Assembly (NCBI RefSeq): GCF_002310375.3
Contig: NZ_CP023315.3
Coordinates: 3,472,001-3,536,000, forward strand
DNA: 64,000 nt
Source: Caulobacter vibrioides
GTDB lineage: Bacteria; Pseudomonadota; Alphaproteobacteria; Caulobacterales; Caulobacteraceae
Direction of reading: 5' to 3'
The translations under genes were made by a program, and so were the position numbers. Below the pieces are notes generated by a model. That model ran no database searches. It saw only the letters and a program-made list of their open reading frames with translations, and had not been told where the DNA came from. Position 1 is the stretch's first letter; every line of letters starts with the position of its first letter. Shown here piece by piece: positions 8,262 through 17,493 of this stretch.

Positions 8262-9119
8262 TCATTTCCCGTCCCCCGCCCCATGCCCCGCCGCGGCCGC
8301 GGGGTTGCCCTGCAGTTTCAGCGCCGCCGCCGTCAGCAGCACGGTCAGCACGATCAGCACCGTCGAGGCCGCGTTGACCTCCGGCGTCACCGAGAAGCGG
8401 ACCATCGAATAGACCTTCACCGGGAAGGTCACGGTGTCCGGGCCTGCGGTGAAGAAGGTGATGACGAAGTCATCAAGGCTCAGCGTGAAGGCCAGGAGCG
8501 CGCCGGCGATCAGCGACGGGGCCATATGCGGCAGGATCACGTCCTTGATGGTTCGGAACTCGCCCGCGCCCAGGTCGCGGGCGGCTTCCTCCATCTCGCG
8601 GTTGAAGCTGGCCATGCGCGCGCGGACGACCACCGCCACGAACGGGAACGAGAACGACACATGGGCGATGATGATCGCGCCCAGGTTCAGCGGCCAGGGC
8701 ATCCCCTGCGGCCAGGGCAGCACCTTGGCGAAGAACACCAGCATGGCCACGCCCATGCAGATCTCGGGCACCACGATCGGCAGGGCCATCGCCCCGTCCA
8801 CCGCCGTCTTGCCGGGGAAGCGGAACCGCCACAGCGCCAGGGCCACGGCCGCGCCCAGGAACAGGCTGATCACCGTCGACGCCGCCGCGATCGTCAGGCT
8901 GTTGCCGAACGCCTCGAGCAGCTCGGAATTGTTGAACAGCTTCTCGTAGTATTTGAGCGTGAAGCCCTTCCAGACGATGTTGCGCTTGCTGTCGTTGAAG
9001 CTGAACGCCATCAGCGCGATCAGCGGCGCGTAGAGGAAGACGAACACGGCCGCCAGCCAGGCCTGCATCTGCCAGCGACGCAGGTATTCGAGGGGGCCGG
9101 GAGCGGATTTCTTGGTCAT
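8262..9119 (-). CDS. potI: Putrescine ABC transporter permease
   Basis: A 285-residue inner-membrane permease with about six hydrophobic segments. The first is WLAAVFVFLYAPLIALMAFSF. The cytoplasmic EAA loop is EMEEAARDLGAGEFRTIKDV followed by ILPHM. It pairs with PotH and the PotG ATPase. ATG 9119 (MTKKSAPGPLEYLRRW) is preferred over an upstream in-frame start, whose 17 extra residues would be encoded by the type A repeat. The Shine-Dalgarno GGAGGGGG is itself the end of that repeat. Confidence 0.92.
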   Translation of the reverse strand: MTKKSAPGPLEYLRRWQMQAWLAAVFVFLYAPLIALMAFSFNDSKRNIVWKGFTLKYYEKLFNNSELLEAFGNSLTIAAASTVISLFLGAAVALALWRFRFPGKTAVDGAMALPIVVPEICMGVAMLVFFAKVLPWPQGMPWPLNLGAIIIAHVSFSFPFVAVVVRARMASFNREMEEAARDLGAGEFRTIKDVILPHMAPSLIAGALLAFTLSLDDFVITFFTAGPDTVTFPVKVYSMVRFSVTPEVNAASTVLIVLTVLLTAAALKLQGNPAAAAGHGAGDGK

Positions 9120-9123
9120 CAGA

Positions 9124-9256
9124 ACGCCCCCTCCGTCTCGCCGCTTCGCGTCGATCCACCTCCCCCGCAAGCGGGGCAGGAGGGAGCCTTGTTCTCCTCA
9201 CCCGTGAAACGGGGGAGGTGGATCGCTGCGGATACGCAGCGAGACGGAGGGGGCGT
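9124..9256. repeat. Inverted repeat type A copy 2
   Basis: Starts CGCCCCCTCCGTCTCG and ends CGAGACGGAGGGGGCG. Internal CCACCTCCCCCGC pairs with CGGGGGAGGTGG. Its minus-strand end supplies the GGAGG before potI. Confidence 0.8.
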
Positions 9257-9267
9257 CATGCAGCGCT

Positions 9268-10176
9268 TCATCCCTTGGCCTCCGGGGTCTTCCGGTTCAG
9301 CACCGCCTGGATCGCGATGGCGATGAAGGTCAGGTACATCAGCAGGAAGGACATGGCCGCGCCGAACGGCCAGTCATTGGCGCGCTTGAACTGGCGCTCG
9401 ATGATGTTGGCGATCATCTGGCTGTCGGGACCGCCCAAGAGATCCGGCGTCAGATAGGCGCCGAGCGCCGGGATGAAGGTGATCAGCACGCCCGAGGCGA
9501 TGCCCGGAATGGCCAGCGGCACAACGACCTTGAACAGGGTGCGCAGATGCCCCGCCCCGAGATCCAGGCTGGCTTCCAGCAGCGACTTGTCCAGGCGGTC
9601 CAGCGCCGAATAGAGCGGCAGCACCATGAAGGGCAGGTGCACATAGACGAGGCCCAGGATCACCGCGAAGTTGTTATGCAGCAGCTCCAGCGGCTGGAAG
9701 TCGCCGAGCGGCTGCAGGCCGGCCAGCGCGGCCAGACCGCTGCCCCCTTTCCAAAGCCACTCCAGGCCCTGGTTCACATAGCCCTCGGTGCGCAGCACGG
9801 CGATCAGGGCGTAGGTGCGGATCAGAAGGTTCGTCCAGAACGGCAGCATGATCAGCAGCAGCAGCCAGGCCTTGGCCTTGTCAGACGCGAAGGTGATGGC
9901 CAGGGCGACCGGGAAGCCGATCACCAGGCACAGGCCCGTGGTCAGGCCCGCCACCCAGACCGATTTCAGGAAGATCTTCAGGTACAGCGGCTCGATGGCG
10001 CGCGCATAGTTGTGGAACGTGCCGCTGATGGCGATATCGGTCAGCCCGACATTGTGCCCAAAGCTGTAGGCCCAGACGATCGCCATGGGCGCGAGGAAGA
10101 ACAGCACCAGCCACACCAGCGGCGGTCCCAGCGCCGCGGCGAACACGGCTTTCGCCTGTTTCCAGGATTGTTCCAT
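9268..10176 (-). CDS. potH: Putrescine ABC transporter permease
   Basis: A 302-residue membrane permease of the PotB/PotH type. The N-terminal segment PPLVWLVLFFLAPMAIVWAY is the first of about six helices. Its coupling loop is LLEASLDLGAGHLRTLFKVV. The start at ATG 10,176 has GGAGA close upstream; an earlier in-frame start would take in repeat DNA. potF is upstream and potI follows, giving order potF-potH-potI-potG, with a palindromic repeat in each gap except potH upstream coding. Confidence 0.92.
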   Translation of the reverse strand: MEQSWKQAKAVFAAALGPPLVWLVLFFLAPMAIVWAYSFGHNVGLTDIAISGTFHNYARAIEPLYLKIFLKSVWVAGLTTGLCLVIGFPVALAITFASDKAKAWLLLLIMLPFWTNLLIRTYALIAVLRTEGYVNQGLEWLWKGGSGLAALAGLQPLGDFQPLELLHNNFAVILGLVYVHLPFMVLPLYSALDRLDKSLLEASLDLGAGHLRTLFKVVVPLAIPGIASGVLITFIPALGAYLTPDLLGGPDSQMIANIIERQFKRANDWPFGAAMSFLLMYLTFIAIAIQAVLNRKTPEAKG

Positions 10177-10186
10177 CAGGTTCTCC

Positions 10187-10303
10187 AATCCTCCCCCCAA
10201 GGGGGAGGCGGCCGAAGGCCGGAGGGGGAAGTGGCAGGGTCAGCGGAACTTCCCCCTCCGTCGCCTGCGGCGACACCTCCCCCGCCAGGGGGAGGATTTG
10301 ACT
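10187..10303. repeat. Palindromic intergenic repeat, type B copy 2
   Basis: CCTCCCCCCAAGGGGGAGG at one end, CCTCCCCCGCCAGGGGGAGG at the other. Inner arms GGAGGGGGAAGT and ACTTCCCCCTCC-like pair across a short loop. It sits between potF and potH. Confidence 0.75.
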
Positions 10304-10316
10304 TCGCGCCGCGCCC

Positions 10317-11423
10317 TTAAGCCGCCCGCACCCGGGTGATCAGTTCCTCATACTGGCTGGCCTTTTCCGCGCCCTCGAAGGCCCCGTACTCGCACTTGGC
10401 CATGATGTCGGCGGGCGGGAAGATGACCTTGTTGCTCTTGTAGTCGTCCGGCATCAGGGCCTTGGCCGCCGCGTTGGGGGTCGGATACAGGATCGTCTTG
10501 CTGATCTCGGCCCCGGCCTGCGCGTCCAGCAGGTAGTTGATGAAGGCGTGGGCGTTGTTCGGCCGCGGCGCGCCTTTCGGGATGCACAGGGTGTCGGAGT
10601 TGATCAGGCTGCCTTCCTTGGGCACGACGAAGTCGAGGTCGGGATCCTCCTTCATCGCCTGGGCGATGTCGCCGTTGTACTCGAGCACCAGATCAACCTC
10701 GCCCGACAGCAAAAGGTCCTGGCCGTTGTCGTCGTGGAAGGCCTTCACGAAGGGCTTTTGCTTGATCAGCATCTGCTCGATCTTCGGCAGCATATCCGCC
10801 GGGATATTGTTGACCGAGTGGCCCATATACTTGGCCGCGAGGCGCACGAGGTCAGCGCTTTCCGACAGCAGGGCGATGCGCCCCTTGTACTGGTCGCTGT
10901 CGAACAGCCACTTCCAGCTGTCGGGCACGCCCTGGACCTTGCTCTTGCGATAGCCGATGCCCAGCAGCAGCCAGGTGTAGGGCATTGAGAACTTCCGGCC
11001 GGGATCGAACTCGGGGTTCAGGAAGCTGGGGTCGATGTTCTTCATGTTCGGGATCTTGGCGTGATCCAGCGGCTCCAGGAGGCCGCCCTGGCTCATCCGC
11101 GTCACGAACTCGTTCGACGGCACCACGACATCAAAGCCCGGATTGCCCGCCTTCAGCTTGGCGAACAGTTCGTCATTGGTCGCGAACAGGCTCATGTTCA
11201 CGTCGATCCCGGTGGCCTTCTTGAAGTCACCGAGGGTGGTTTCACCGATATAGGTGTCCCAATTGTAGAAGTTGAGCTTGGCCTCCTCGGCGCCGGGCGC
11301 GGCCTTGGGCTTCTCGCCGCAGGCGGTGAAGGTCAGGCCGATCGCGGCGGCGCCGGTGGCGGTCAGGAGCGAGCGGCGGCTCAGGCCCGCCTTGTTAAGT
11401 CCTCGCTGGGTGATCGTGCTCAT
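10317..11423 (-). CDS. potF: Putrescine-binding periplasmic lipoprotein
   Basis: A 368-residue spermidine/putrescine solute-binding protein. It begins with a twin-arginine-like stretch LSRRSLLTATGAAAIGLTFTA followed by Cys, so both Tat-like export and lipidation (FTAC) are suggested. The mature domain opens LNFYNWDTYIGETTLGDFKK, the family signature, and contains DVVVPSNEFVTRM and NYLLDAQAGAEISKTI. It delivers the polyamine to PotHIG. It lies downstream of the second GS-family gene by 79 bp. The start at 11,423 (MSTITQRGLN) is favoured over an upstream in-frame ATG because it places the RR motif near the N-terminus. Confidence 0.92.
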   Translation of the reverse strand: MSTITQRGLNKAGLSRRSLLTATGAAAIGLTFTACGEKPKAAPGAEEAKLNFYNWDTYIGETTLGDFKKATGIDVNMSLFATNDELFAKLKAGNPGFDVVVPSNEFVTRMSQGGLLEPLDHAKIPNMKNIDPSFLNPEFDPGRKFSMPYTWLLLGIGYRKSKVQGVPDSWKWLFDSDQYKGRIALLSESADLVRLAAKYMGHSVNNIPADMLPKIEQMLIKQKPFVKAFHDDNGQDLLLSGEVDLVLEYNGDIAQAMKEDPDLDFVVPKEGSLINSDTLCIPKGAPRPNNAHAFINYLLDAQAGAEISKTILYPTPNAAAKALMPDDYKSNKVIFPPADIMAKCEYGAFEGAEKASQYEELITRVRAA

Positions 11424-11502
11424 CGTCTCGAAACTCCCCTTATCGCTTCGTTCCATGTGGGGCCGGGGCCCGCAGCTGAGTTCACGCTACATCGCCGCGC
11501 CG

Positions 11503-12882
11503 TCAGGCGTTGCGCAGGTACCAATCGAAATCCAACTCAGTGACCACTTCAAAGAAGCGCGCCTGTTCGGTGCGCTTCACAGAGACAAACATGTCCACGA
11601 AACGGTCGCCCAGATAGTCGCGCAGCACGCTCGACTGCTCGAACAGGTCGACGGCGGCGAACCAGTTGTTGGGCAGCCGGATGTTCTCCTTGGCGGCCGC
11701 AGCGTAGCCGTCGCCGACCACCGCCGGACCAGGATCCAGCTTGTTCTTGATCCCGTGGTGGGCGCTGGCCAGCAGCACGGCCAGGACCAGGTACGGGTTG
11801 GCGTCGGCGCCGGCCACGCGGTGCTCGACGTGGCGGGTCTTGGGCGGCCCCGCCGGCACGCGCAAGGATACCGTGCGGTTGTTGACGCCCCAGGTCGGCG
11901 CCACCGGGGCGTAGGAATTGGCCTTGAAGCGGCGATAGCTGTTGGCGTTCGGCGCCAGGATCGCCATGCCCTCGCCCAGCAGCACCTTCATGCCGGCGAT
12001 AGCCTGCTTCAGCAGGTCCGAGCCTTCGAGGTCTTCGCTGGCGCAGAGGTTGTTTCCCGCCGCGTCATTGACGCTGAGATGAACGTGGAAGCCGTTGCCG
12101 GCGCGGTCGCTCCACGGCTTGGCCATGAAGGTCGCCTCGATACCATGACGCAGGGCCACGCCCTTGGCGGCGCGCTTGTAGAGCACCGCATCGTCGGCGG
12201 CGCGCAGGGCGTCGGGCTTGTGCTTCAGCGTCAGCTCCACCTGGGCCGGGGCGAACTCCGAAATCGCGCCTTCCAGCGGCACGCCCAGGGTGTCGGCCAC
12301 GTCCCACAGCTCGCGCAGGAACGGGGCGTGGGCCTCCAGTTCCGGCAGGCCATAGACCTGGATGCCGGTCGGCCGCAGACCGGTCTGCAGCGACTTGGCG
12401 GGCAGCAGTTCGCCGTTCGGCCCGCGCTGCAAGTCAACGAGATAGTATTCCAGCTCGCAGGCCGCGACCGGCGTCAGGCCATCGGCGGCGTAGCGATCCA
12501 GCACCCGCTGCAGCACGTGGCGGGGATCCAGATCATTGGGCGTCCCGTCCAGCTCGTAAAGCGACAGCATCACCTGGGCGACGTCGGGGCCCAGCCAGGG
12601 GGCCAGGGTCAGGGTTCCCGGCACGGGCCGCGCGCGGCGATCGGCGTCGCCGTCTTCCCAGACCAGGCCCGTGTCCTCGCAGTCGGCGCCGTTGGTGTCG
12701 ACCACCAGCACCGAGCCGGGCAGGAAACGGCCGTACTCGTAGATGGCCTCTAGCTCATGCACCCGCAGCCGCTTACCGCGCGGCACACCGGTCATGCTGG
12801 TGAAGAACACCTCGACGAACTTGACCTGCGGATGGGCGGCGAGGAAGTCGCGGCACTCCTGGATGTCGGCGACCATGCTCAT
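11503..12882 (-). CDS. Second glutamine synthetase-family polyamine ligase (PuuA/GlnA-like)
   Basis: A 459-residue GS-like protein, clearly paralogous to puuA in this window but diverged. Visible motifs include FVEVFFTSMTGVPRGKRL, AACELEYYLVDL, SEFAPAQVELTLKHKPDAL, FMAKPWSDRAGNGFHVHLSV, NANSYRRF and RVPAGPPKTRHVEHRVAGAD. It may glutamylate a different polyamine or a monoamine (GlnA3/GlnA4-like enzymes are precedents), but substrate is not readable from sequence. ATG 12,882 is chosen; 23 residues upstream in frame come from a type A repeat. The end of that repeat provides GGAGG before the start. Confidence 0.85.
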   Translation of the reverse strand: MSMVADIQECRDFLAAHPQVKFVEVFFTSMTGVPRGKRLRVHELEAIYEYGRFLPGSVLVVDTNGADCEDTGLVWEDGDADRRARPVPGTLTLAPWLGPDVAQVMLSLYELDGTPNDLDPRHVLQRVLDRYAADGLTPVAACELEYYLVDLQRGPNGELLPAKSLQTGLRPTGIQVYGLPELEAHAPFLRELWDVADTLGVPLEGAISEFAPAQVELTLKHKPDALRAADDAVLYKRAAKGVALRHGIEATFMAKPWSDRAGNGFHVHLSVNDAAGNNLCASEDLEGSDLLKQAIAGMKVLLGEGMAILAPNANSYRRFKANSYAPVAPTWGVNNRTVSLRVPAGPPKTRHVEHRVAGADANPYLVLAVLLASAHHGIKNKLDPGPAVVGDGYAAAAKENIRLPNNWFAAVDLFEQSSVLRDYLGDRFVDMFVSVKRTEQARFFEVVTELDFDWYLRNA

Positions 12883-12887
12883 GCGGA

Positions 12888-13022
12888 CGCCCCCTCCGTC
12901 ACGTCGCCTATCGGCGCCGCGCCACCTCCCCCGCAAGCGGGGCAGGAGCAAGGCCCGGTTCTCCTCACCCGTGCAACGGGGGAGGTGGATCGATGCGGAT
13001 ACGCATCGAGACGGAGGGGGCG
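12888..13022. repeat. Inverted repeat type A copy 3
   Basis: Begins CGCCCCCTCCGTCACG and ends CGAGACGGAGGGGGCG with internal CCACCTCCCCCGC and GGGGGAGGTGG arms. Located between the GSAM-like aminotransferase and the second GS-like gene. Confidence 0.8.
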
Positions 13023-13039
13023 CTCAAACCGCGAAAAAC

Positions 13040-14398
13040 TCATTCCATTTCCCCCATCGCCGCCGCGAAGCCGTCGACGGCCGCGACCAGTCGGTCGATC
13101 GCCGCGTCTTCGGTGACGGGCGAGACCAGCATCATGTTGTGGAAGGGCGCGATCAGGACGCCCCGGTTCATCAGCCACAAATGCAGCGCTTCCACCGCCT
13201 CGTGGTCCAGCACTTTCCGCATTTGGGCGGCGTTTTTTGGCGGCGGATCGGCGAAGACCAGCTCCACCCGGGCCCCGACATGGACCACCGACCAGGGCGG
13301 CTTGCGGGCGGCGATCACCGCGTTCAGCCCCGCCACCAACCGCTCGGCGCCGGCCAGCATCTTGCCATAGGCCGTCTCGGTCATGACCTCGCTCAGCATG
13401 GCCCGCATGGCGGCCATGGCCAGGGCGTTGCCCGACAAGGTGGTCCCGATGCCCGACTGGCCAGGACCGATCCTTTGCTGAGCCGCGTCCATCCGCGCCG
13501 AAAGCTCAGCCGTGACACCCCAGACCGCCGCCGGCACGCCGCCCGCGACCGCCTTGCCCAGGACGAAGACGTCGGGCTCCAGACCATGGGCGCGGGTGTA
13601 GCCGCCGGGGCCGGTCGAAATCGTATGGGTCTCGTCGATGACCAGCAGCGTTCCGGCCTCGCGCGTCAGCCGACGCAGCGCCTCAAGAAAGCCGGGCTCG
13701 GGCAGGATCATGCCGCAGTTGGTCATCACCGGCTCGGCCAGGACGGCGGCGACGTCGCCGGGCGCCAGCGCGGCTTCCAGGGCGGCCAGATCGTTGAACG
13801 GCACGACGCGGGTCGTCGTGGTCAGATCCTGCACCTGCCCCAGCAGACCCGGCTTCATCACCGGGGCGCCGTCCTTCAGCACCACGAAGGCGTCATCGAC
13901 CATGCCGTGGTAGCAGCCGTCGAAGACCAGGATCACCGGGCGGCCGGTGACCGCCCGCGCCCAGCGGATGGCCGCGCGGTTGGCGTCGCTGGCCGTGGTC
14001 GCCGCCTGCCACAGCGGCAGACCGAAACGCTCGGAGAGCAGCTTGCCGACGATCGCGGCGGAAGGCGTCGGCAACATGAAGCCTGCGCCGCGCTTGATCT
14101 GGTCGGCGACGGCGGCGGCCACCGAGGGGTCGCCGTGCCCGAACATCGACGGCGTGTCGCCCAGGCAGAAGTCGTCATAGAGCTTGCCGTCGACGTCGGT
14201 GATCTGAGCCCCGACGCCCTGGACCGCGAAGATCGGCGACGGGCTGGCCCAGTCGTTCATCCAGTGCATCGGCGCGCCGCCCCGCCAGTGGGCGCCCGCC
14301 GCCTTGGCCATGGCGACCGAGCGCGGATGCTCGGCCGTGAAGCGGGCGCGCTCGGCGGCGAGAAGGTCGGGGAGCAAGCGGGTGAGGTCGGCGATCAT
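13040..14398 (-). CDS. Class III aminotransferase, glutamate-1-semialdehyde aminomutase-like
   Basis: A 452-residue PLP enzyme of the GSAM-like branch. DFCLGDTPSMFGHGDP, TTASDANRAAIRWARAVTGR and FDGCYHGMVDDA are seen, with Asp255 in LLVIDETHTI and the Schiff-base Lys282 in VLGKAVAGGVPAAVWG. The family includes aminomutases and omega-amine transaminases. In this position between gabD and a GS-like gene it most likely transaminates a polyamine-derived amine or GABA, but that is contextual. A type D repeat separates it from gabD. Confidence 0.82.
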   Translation of the reverse strand: MIADLTRLLPDLLAAERARFTAEHPRSVAMAKAAGAHWRGGAPMHWMNDWASPSPIFAVQGVGAQITDVDGKLYDDFCLGDTPSMFGHGDPSVAAAVADQIKRGAGFMLPTPSAAIVGKLLSERFGLPLWQAATTASDANRAAIRWARAVTGRPVILVFDGCYHGMVDDAFVVLKDGAPVMKPGLLGQVQDLTTTTRVVPFNDLAALEAALAPGDVAAVLAEPVMTNCGMILPEPGFLEALRRLTREAGTLLVIDETHTISTGPGGYTRAHGLEPDVFVLGKAVAGGVPAAVWGVTAELSARMDAAQQRIGPGQSGIGTTLSGNALAMAAMRAMLSEVMTETAYGKMLAGAERLVAGLNAVIAARKPPWSVVHVGARVELVFADPPPKNAAQMRKVLDHEAVEALHLWLMNRGVLIAPFHNMMLVSPVTEDAAIDRLVAAVDGFAAAMGEME

Positions 14399-14418
14399 TC
14401 CGCCGCCTCAACAAAAAC

Positions 14419-14507
14419 TGTCATCCCGGGCGAAGACCCGGGACCACCGCGAACGCTGAGCTTCCGACGGTCCCGGATCGGCGCGCTACGCGCTTGTCCG
14501 GGATGAC
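14419..14507. repeat. Inverted repeat type D copy 2
   Basis: TGTCATCCCGGGCG at one end and CCGGGATGACA at the other with internal CCGGGACCA and GGTCCCGG arms. Located between gabD and the GSAM-like gene, related to 6,813-6,913. Confidence 0.75.
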
Positions 14508-14531
14508 AAATTTGGATGGCGAGCGCCTGTC

Positions 14532-15977
14532 TCATCCCACCCCGCCGAAACACAGGTACTTGGTCTCCAGATACTCCTCGAGCCCCTCGGAGGCGCCTTC
14601 GCGGCCCAGACCCGACTCCTTGACCCCGCCGAAAGGGGCGACCTCGGTGGAGATCAGGCCCTCATTGATGCCGACCATGCCGGCCTCGATCTGCTCGGCC
14701 ACGCGCCAGCAGCGGCCGACATCGCGGCTGTAGAAATAGGCCGCCAGGCCAAAGGGCGTGGCGTTGGCCAGCTCGACCGCCTCGGCCTCGGTCTCGAACT
14801 TCACGATCGGGGCGACCGGGCCGAAGATCTCCTCCTGGAAAATCCGCATCTGCGGTGCCGCGCCGACCAGCACAGTGGGCTGATAGAACAGCCCGCCCAG
14901 GCCATGGACGTCGCCACCGGTCAGCACCTCGGCTCCGCCCTGCACGGCGCCGCTGACCAGACCCACCACCTTGGTGAGAGCCTTCTCGTTGATCAGCGGA
15001 CCGATCTGCACGCCCTCGCCGGTGCCGGGCCCCACCTTCAGCGCGGCGACCTTCTCGGCCAGCCGCGCGGCGAAGGCGTCATGGATGCCGGACTGGACCA
15101 GCAGGCGATTGGCGCAAACGCAGGTCTGGCCTGCGTTGCGGTACTTGCTGGCGATCGCCCCATCGACGGCGGCTTCCAGGTCGGCGTCGTCGAAGACGAT
15201 GAAGGGCGCGTTGCCGCCCAGCTCCAGCGAGAGCTTCTTCATCGTGCCGGCGCACTGCTGGTACAGCACCTTGCCGATGGGCGTAGAGCCAGTGAACGAC
15301 AGCTTCCGCACCCGGCTGTCGTCGCACAGCACCTTGCCGACCTCGCTCGAGCGCGTCGTCGTGACGATGTTGAGCACGCCCGCCGGTACGCCCGCCTCGA
15401 TGGCCAGGCGCGCGATGGCCAGGGCGCAAAGCGGCGTCTCGGCCGCCGGCTTGACCACCACCGTGCAGCCGGCCGCCAGGGCCGGGCCGACCTTGCGGGT
15501 GATCATGGCGATCGGGAAGTTCCACGGCGCGATGGCGGCGCAGACGCCCACGGGCTGCTTGATCGAGACCAGGCGCTTGCCCGGCATGGGCGTCGGGATC
15601 GTGTGGCCGTAGGCGCGCTTGGCCTCCTCGGCGAACCAGTCGATGAATGACGCGCCGTAGACCACTTCGCCCTTGGCCTCGGCCAGCGGCTTGCCCTGCT
15701 CGGCGGTCATCAGCCGCGCCAGATCGTCGGCGTGGGCGAGCATCAGGTCGCTCCACCGGCGCAGGATCGCACCGCGCTCCTTGGCGGTCTTGGCGGCCCA
15801 GGCCGGAAAGGCGCGATGGGCGGCGTCGATGGCCAGCGTCGTTTCTTCCGCCCCCAGGTCCGCGACCTTGGCGATCACGGCTTCGTCGGCAGGATTGAGC
15901 ACTTCGAAGGTCGCCTCGCCACGGACCCAACGGCCGTCGATCAAGGCATCGGATTCAACAAGGTTCAGGGCGGTCAT
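14532..15977 (-). CDS. gabD: Succinate-semialdehyde dehydrogenase
   Basis: A 481-residue NAD(P)-dependent aldehyde dehydrogenase. The PWNFPIAMITRKVGPALAAG NAD-binding region, SFTGSTPIGK, catalytic Glu252 in LELGGNAPF and nucleophile Cys286 in YRNAGQTCVCANR are the GabD-type signature, including the second cysteine two residues on. It oxidises succinic semialdehyde, the product of GABA transamination, to succinate. It is 7 bp downstream of puuC, so both probably share a transcript. Confidence 0.9.
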   Translation of the reverse strand: MTALNLVESDALIDGRWVRGEATFEVLNPADEAVIAKVADLGAEETTLAIDAAHRAFPAWAAKTAKERGAILRRWSDLMLAHADDLARLMTAEQGKPLAEAKGEVVYGASFIDWFAEEAKRAYGHTIPTPMPGKRLVSIKQPVGVCAAIAPWNFPIAMITRKVGPALAAGCTVVVKPAAETPLCALAIARLAIEAGVPAGVLNIVTTTRSSEVGKVLCDDSRVRKLSFTGSTPIGKVLYQQCAGTMKKLSLELGGNAPFIVFDDADLEAAVDGAIASKYRNAGQTCVCANRLLVQSGIHDAFAARLAEKVAALKVGPGTGEGVQIGPLINEKALTKVVGLVSGAVQGGAEVLTGGDVHGLGGLFYQPTVLVGAAPQMRIFQEEIFGPVAPIVKFETEAEAVELANATPFGLAAYFYSRDVGRCWRVAEQIEAGMVGINEGLISTEVAPFGGVKESGLGREGASEGLEEYLETKYLCFGGVG

Positions 15978-15984
15978 GCGGGGG

Positions 15985-17484
15985 TCACCTCAGCGTCACG
16001 GACACCGACTTCAGGTCGGCGTACTTGTGCAACGCATGAAGGCTGCGGTCACGGCCGAAGCCCGACTGCTTGAAGCCCCCGAACGGCATGGTGATGTCGC
16101 AAGCGTCCCAGCCATTGACCCAGACAAGGCCCGCCTTCAGCCGCCGCGCGCCGCGCAGCGCCCGGCTGACGTCGGCGGTCCAGAGCCCGGCGGCCAGACC
16201 GTACACGGTGTCGTTGGCCAGGCGCATCGCCTCATCCTCGGACTGGAAGGTCATCACGCCCAGGACCGGGCCGAACACCTCCTCCCGCGCCAAGGTGTGA
16301 TCGGGCCGCACCTGGTCGAAGATCGTGGGCTCGACATAGAAGCCGCCGGTCTCCTGGCGCACGCGCTGGCCGCCCAGCACGCGCCGCGCGCCCTGGCTGT
16401 CGGCGGTGGCGATGTAGTCGAGCGCGGTCTTCATCTGCCGCTCGCTGACCATGGCGCCGAACTGGGTCGACGGATCCAGCGGATCGCCGACCTTCATGCC
16501 CTTGGCGACCTCGATCACCCGCGCCAGGAAAGCGTCCTTGATCGAGGCCTCGACCAGCAGCCGAGAGGCGGCGGTGCAAACCTCGCCCTGATTATAGAAC
16601 ACGCCCCAGGCGGCGGCCTGGGCCGCAGCCTCCAGGTCGGGGCAGTCGGCGAAGACGATCTGGGGCGACTTGCCGCCCAGTTCCAGCGACACGCGCTTGA
16701 GGTTCGAGCGCGCCGAATACTCCATCAGCCGGCGCCCCACGGGCCCAGAGCCGGTGAAGGCGATCATGTCGACATCCATCGACAGAGCCAGCGCCTCGCC
16801 GGCCACGCCGCCGAGCCCCGGAACGACGTTCAGCACACCTGGCGGCAGGCCCGCCTCCAGCGCCAGCGCCCCCAGCTTCAGCGCGGTCAGCGGGGACTGC
16901 TCGGCGGGCTTGAGCACCACCGAATTGCCCATGGCCAGGGCCGGCGCCACCTTCCACATCGCCATGTGCAGCGGGAAGTTCCACGGCACGATGGCGCCGA
17001 TCACACCCAGCGGTTCATGGACCGCATAGCTCAGTCGATCCGCCGGCGAGGTCCCGACCTCGCCATAGACCTTGTCCAGCGCCTCGGCGTACCAGCGGCA
17101 GGTGTTGATCGCGAGCGGGATGTCGACGTTGCGCGCATCGCTGATCGGCTTGCCCACATCCAGGCTTTCCAGCAGCGCCAGCTCGTCGGCGTCGCGCTCC
17201 ATCAGTTCGGCCAGACGGAACAGCACCGCCTTCTTCTGGCGCGGCCCCTGATCACGCCAGCGGCCGTCCTCGAAGGCGGCGCGCGCGCCGGCGACCGCGC
17301 GCTCGACGTCGTCGGCCTGGCAGGCCGTGACCAGGTTCAGCACCTGCCCGTCACGCGGCGAGACATTGTGGAAGGTCGCGCCCGACGCAGCCTCGACCAA
17401 GGCGCCGTCGATCACCGCCTGGCTGGGCGGCGCAAGCTTGGCGAGGCGCTCGGCGATATCGGCGGGAAGGGTCACGCGGGGCAA
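15985..17484 (-). CDS. puuC: Gamma-glutamyl-gamma-aminobutyraldehyde dehydrogenase-like
   Basis: A 499-residue aldehyde dehydrogenase. The cofactor region is IVPWNFPLHMAMWKVAPALA, with FTGSGPVGRRLMEYSA, general-base Glu268 in LELGGKSP and Cys303 in YNQGEVCTAASRL. This pattern and length fit PuuC/DhaL-type enzymes that oxidise gamma-glutamyl-gamma-aminobutyraldehyde or 4-aminobutanal to the acid. The start is uncertain: TTG 17,484 (MPRVTLPAD) or GTG 17,475; no good Shine-Dalgarno precedes either. A perfect 10-bp palindrome TGTGATCACA 10 bp upstream is a candidate regulator site. First gene of the cluster after the GntR gene. Confidence 0.88.
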   Translation of the reverse strand: MPRVTLPADIAERLAKLAPPSQAVIDGALVEAASGATFHNVSPRDGQVLNLVTACQADDVERAVAGARAAFEDGRWRDQGPRQKKAVLFRLAELMERDADELALLESLDVGKPISDARNVDIPLAINTCRWYAEALDKVYGEVGTSPADRLSYAVHEPLGVIGAIVPWNFPLHMAMWKVAPALAMGNSVVLKPAEQSPLTALKLGALALEAGLPPGVLNVVPGLGGVAGEALALSMDVDMIAFTGSGPVGRRLMEYSARSNLKRVSLELGGKSPQIVFADCPDLEAAAQAAAWGVFYNQGEVCTAASRLLVEASIKDAFLARVIEVAKGMKVGDPLDPSTQFGAMVSERQMKTALDYIATADSQGARRVLGGQRVRQETGGFYVEPTIFDQVRPDHTLAREEVFGPVLGVMTFQSEDEAMRLANDTVYGLAAGLWTADVSRALRGARRLKAGLVWVNGWDACDITMPFGGFKQSGFGRDRSLHALHKYADLKSVSVTLR

Positions 17485-17493
17485 TCCATACTG

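Noticed and set aside
8263..9170. Longer N-termini of PotI, PotH and the second GS-like protein
   Set aside because: The extra residues are encoded by palindromic repeats and are not compatible with the families; better starts with good ribosome sites exist.
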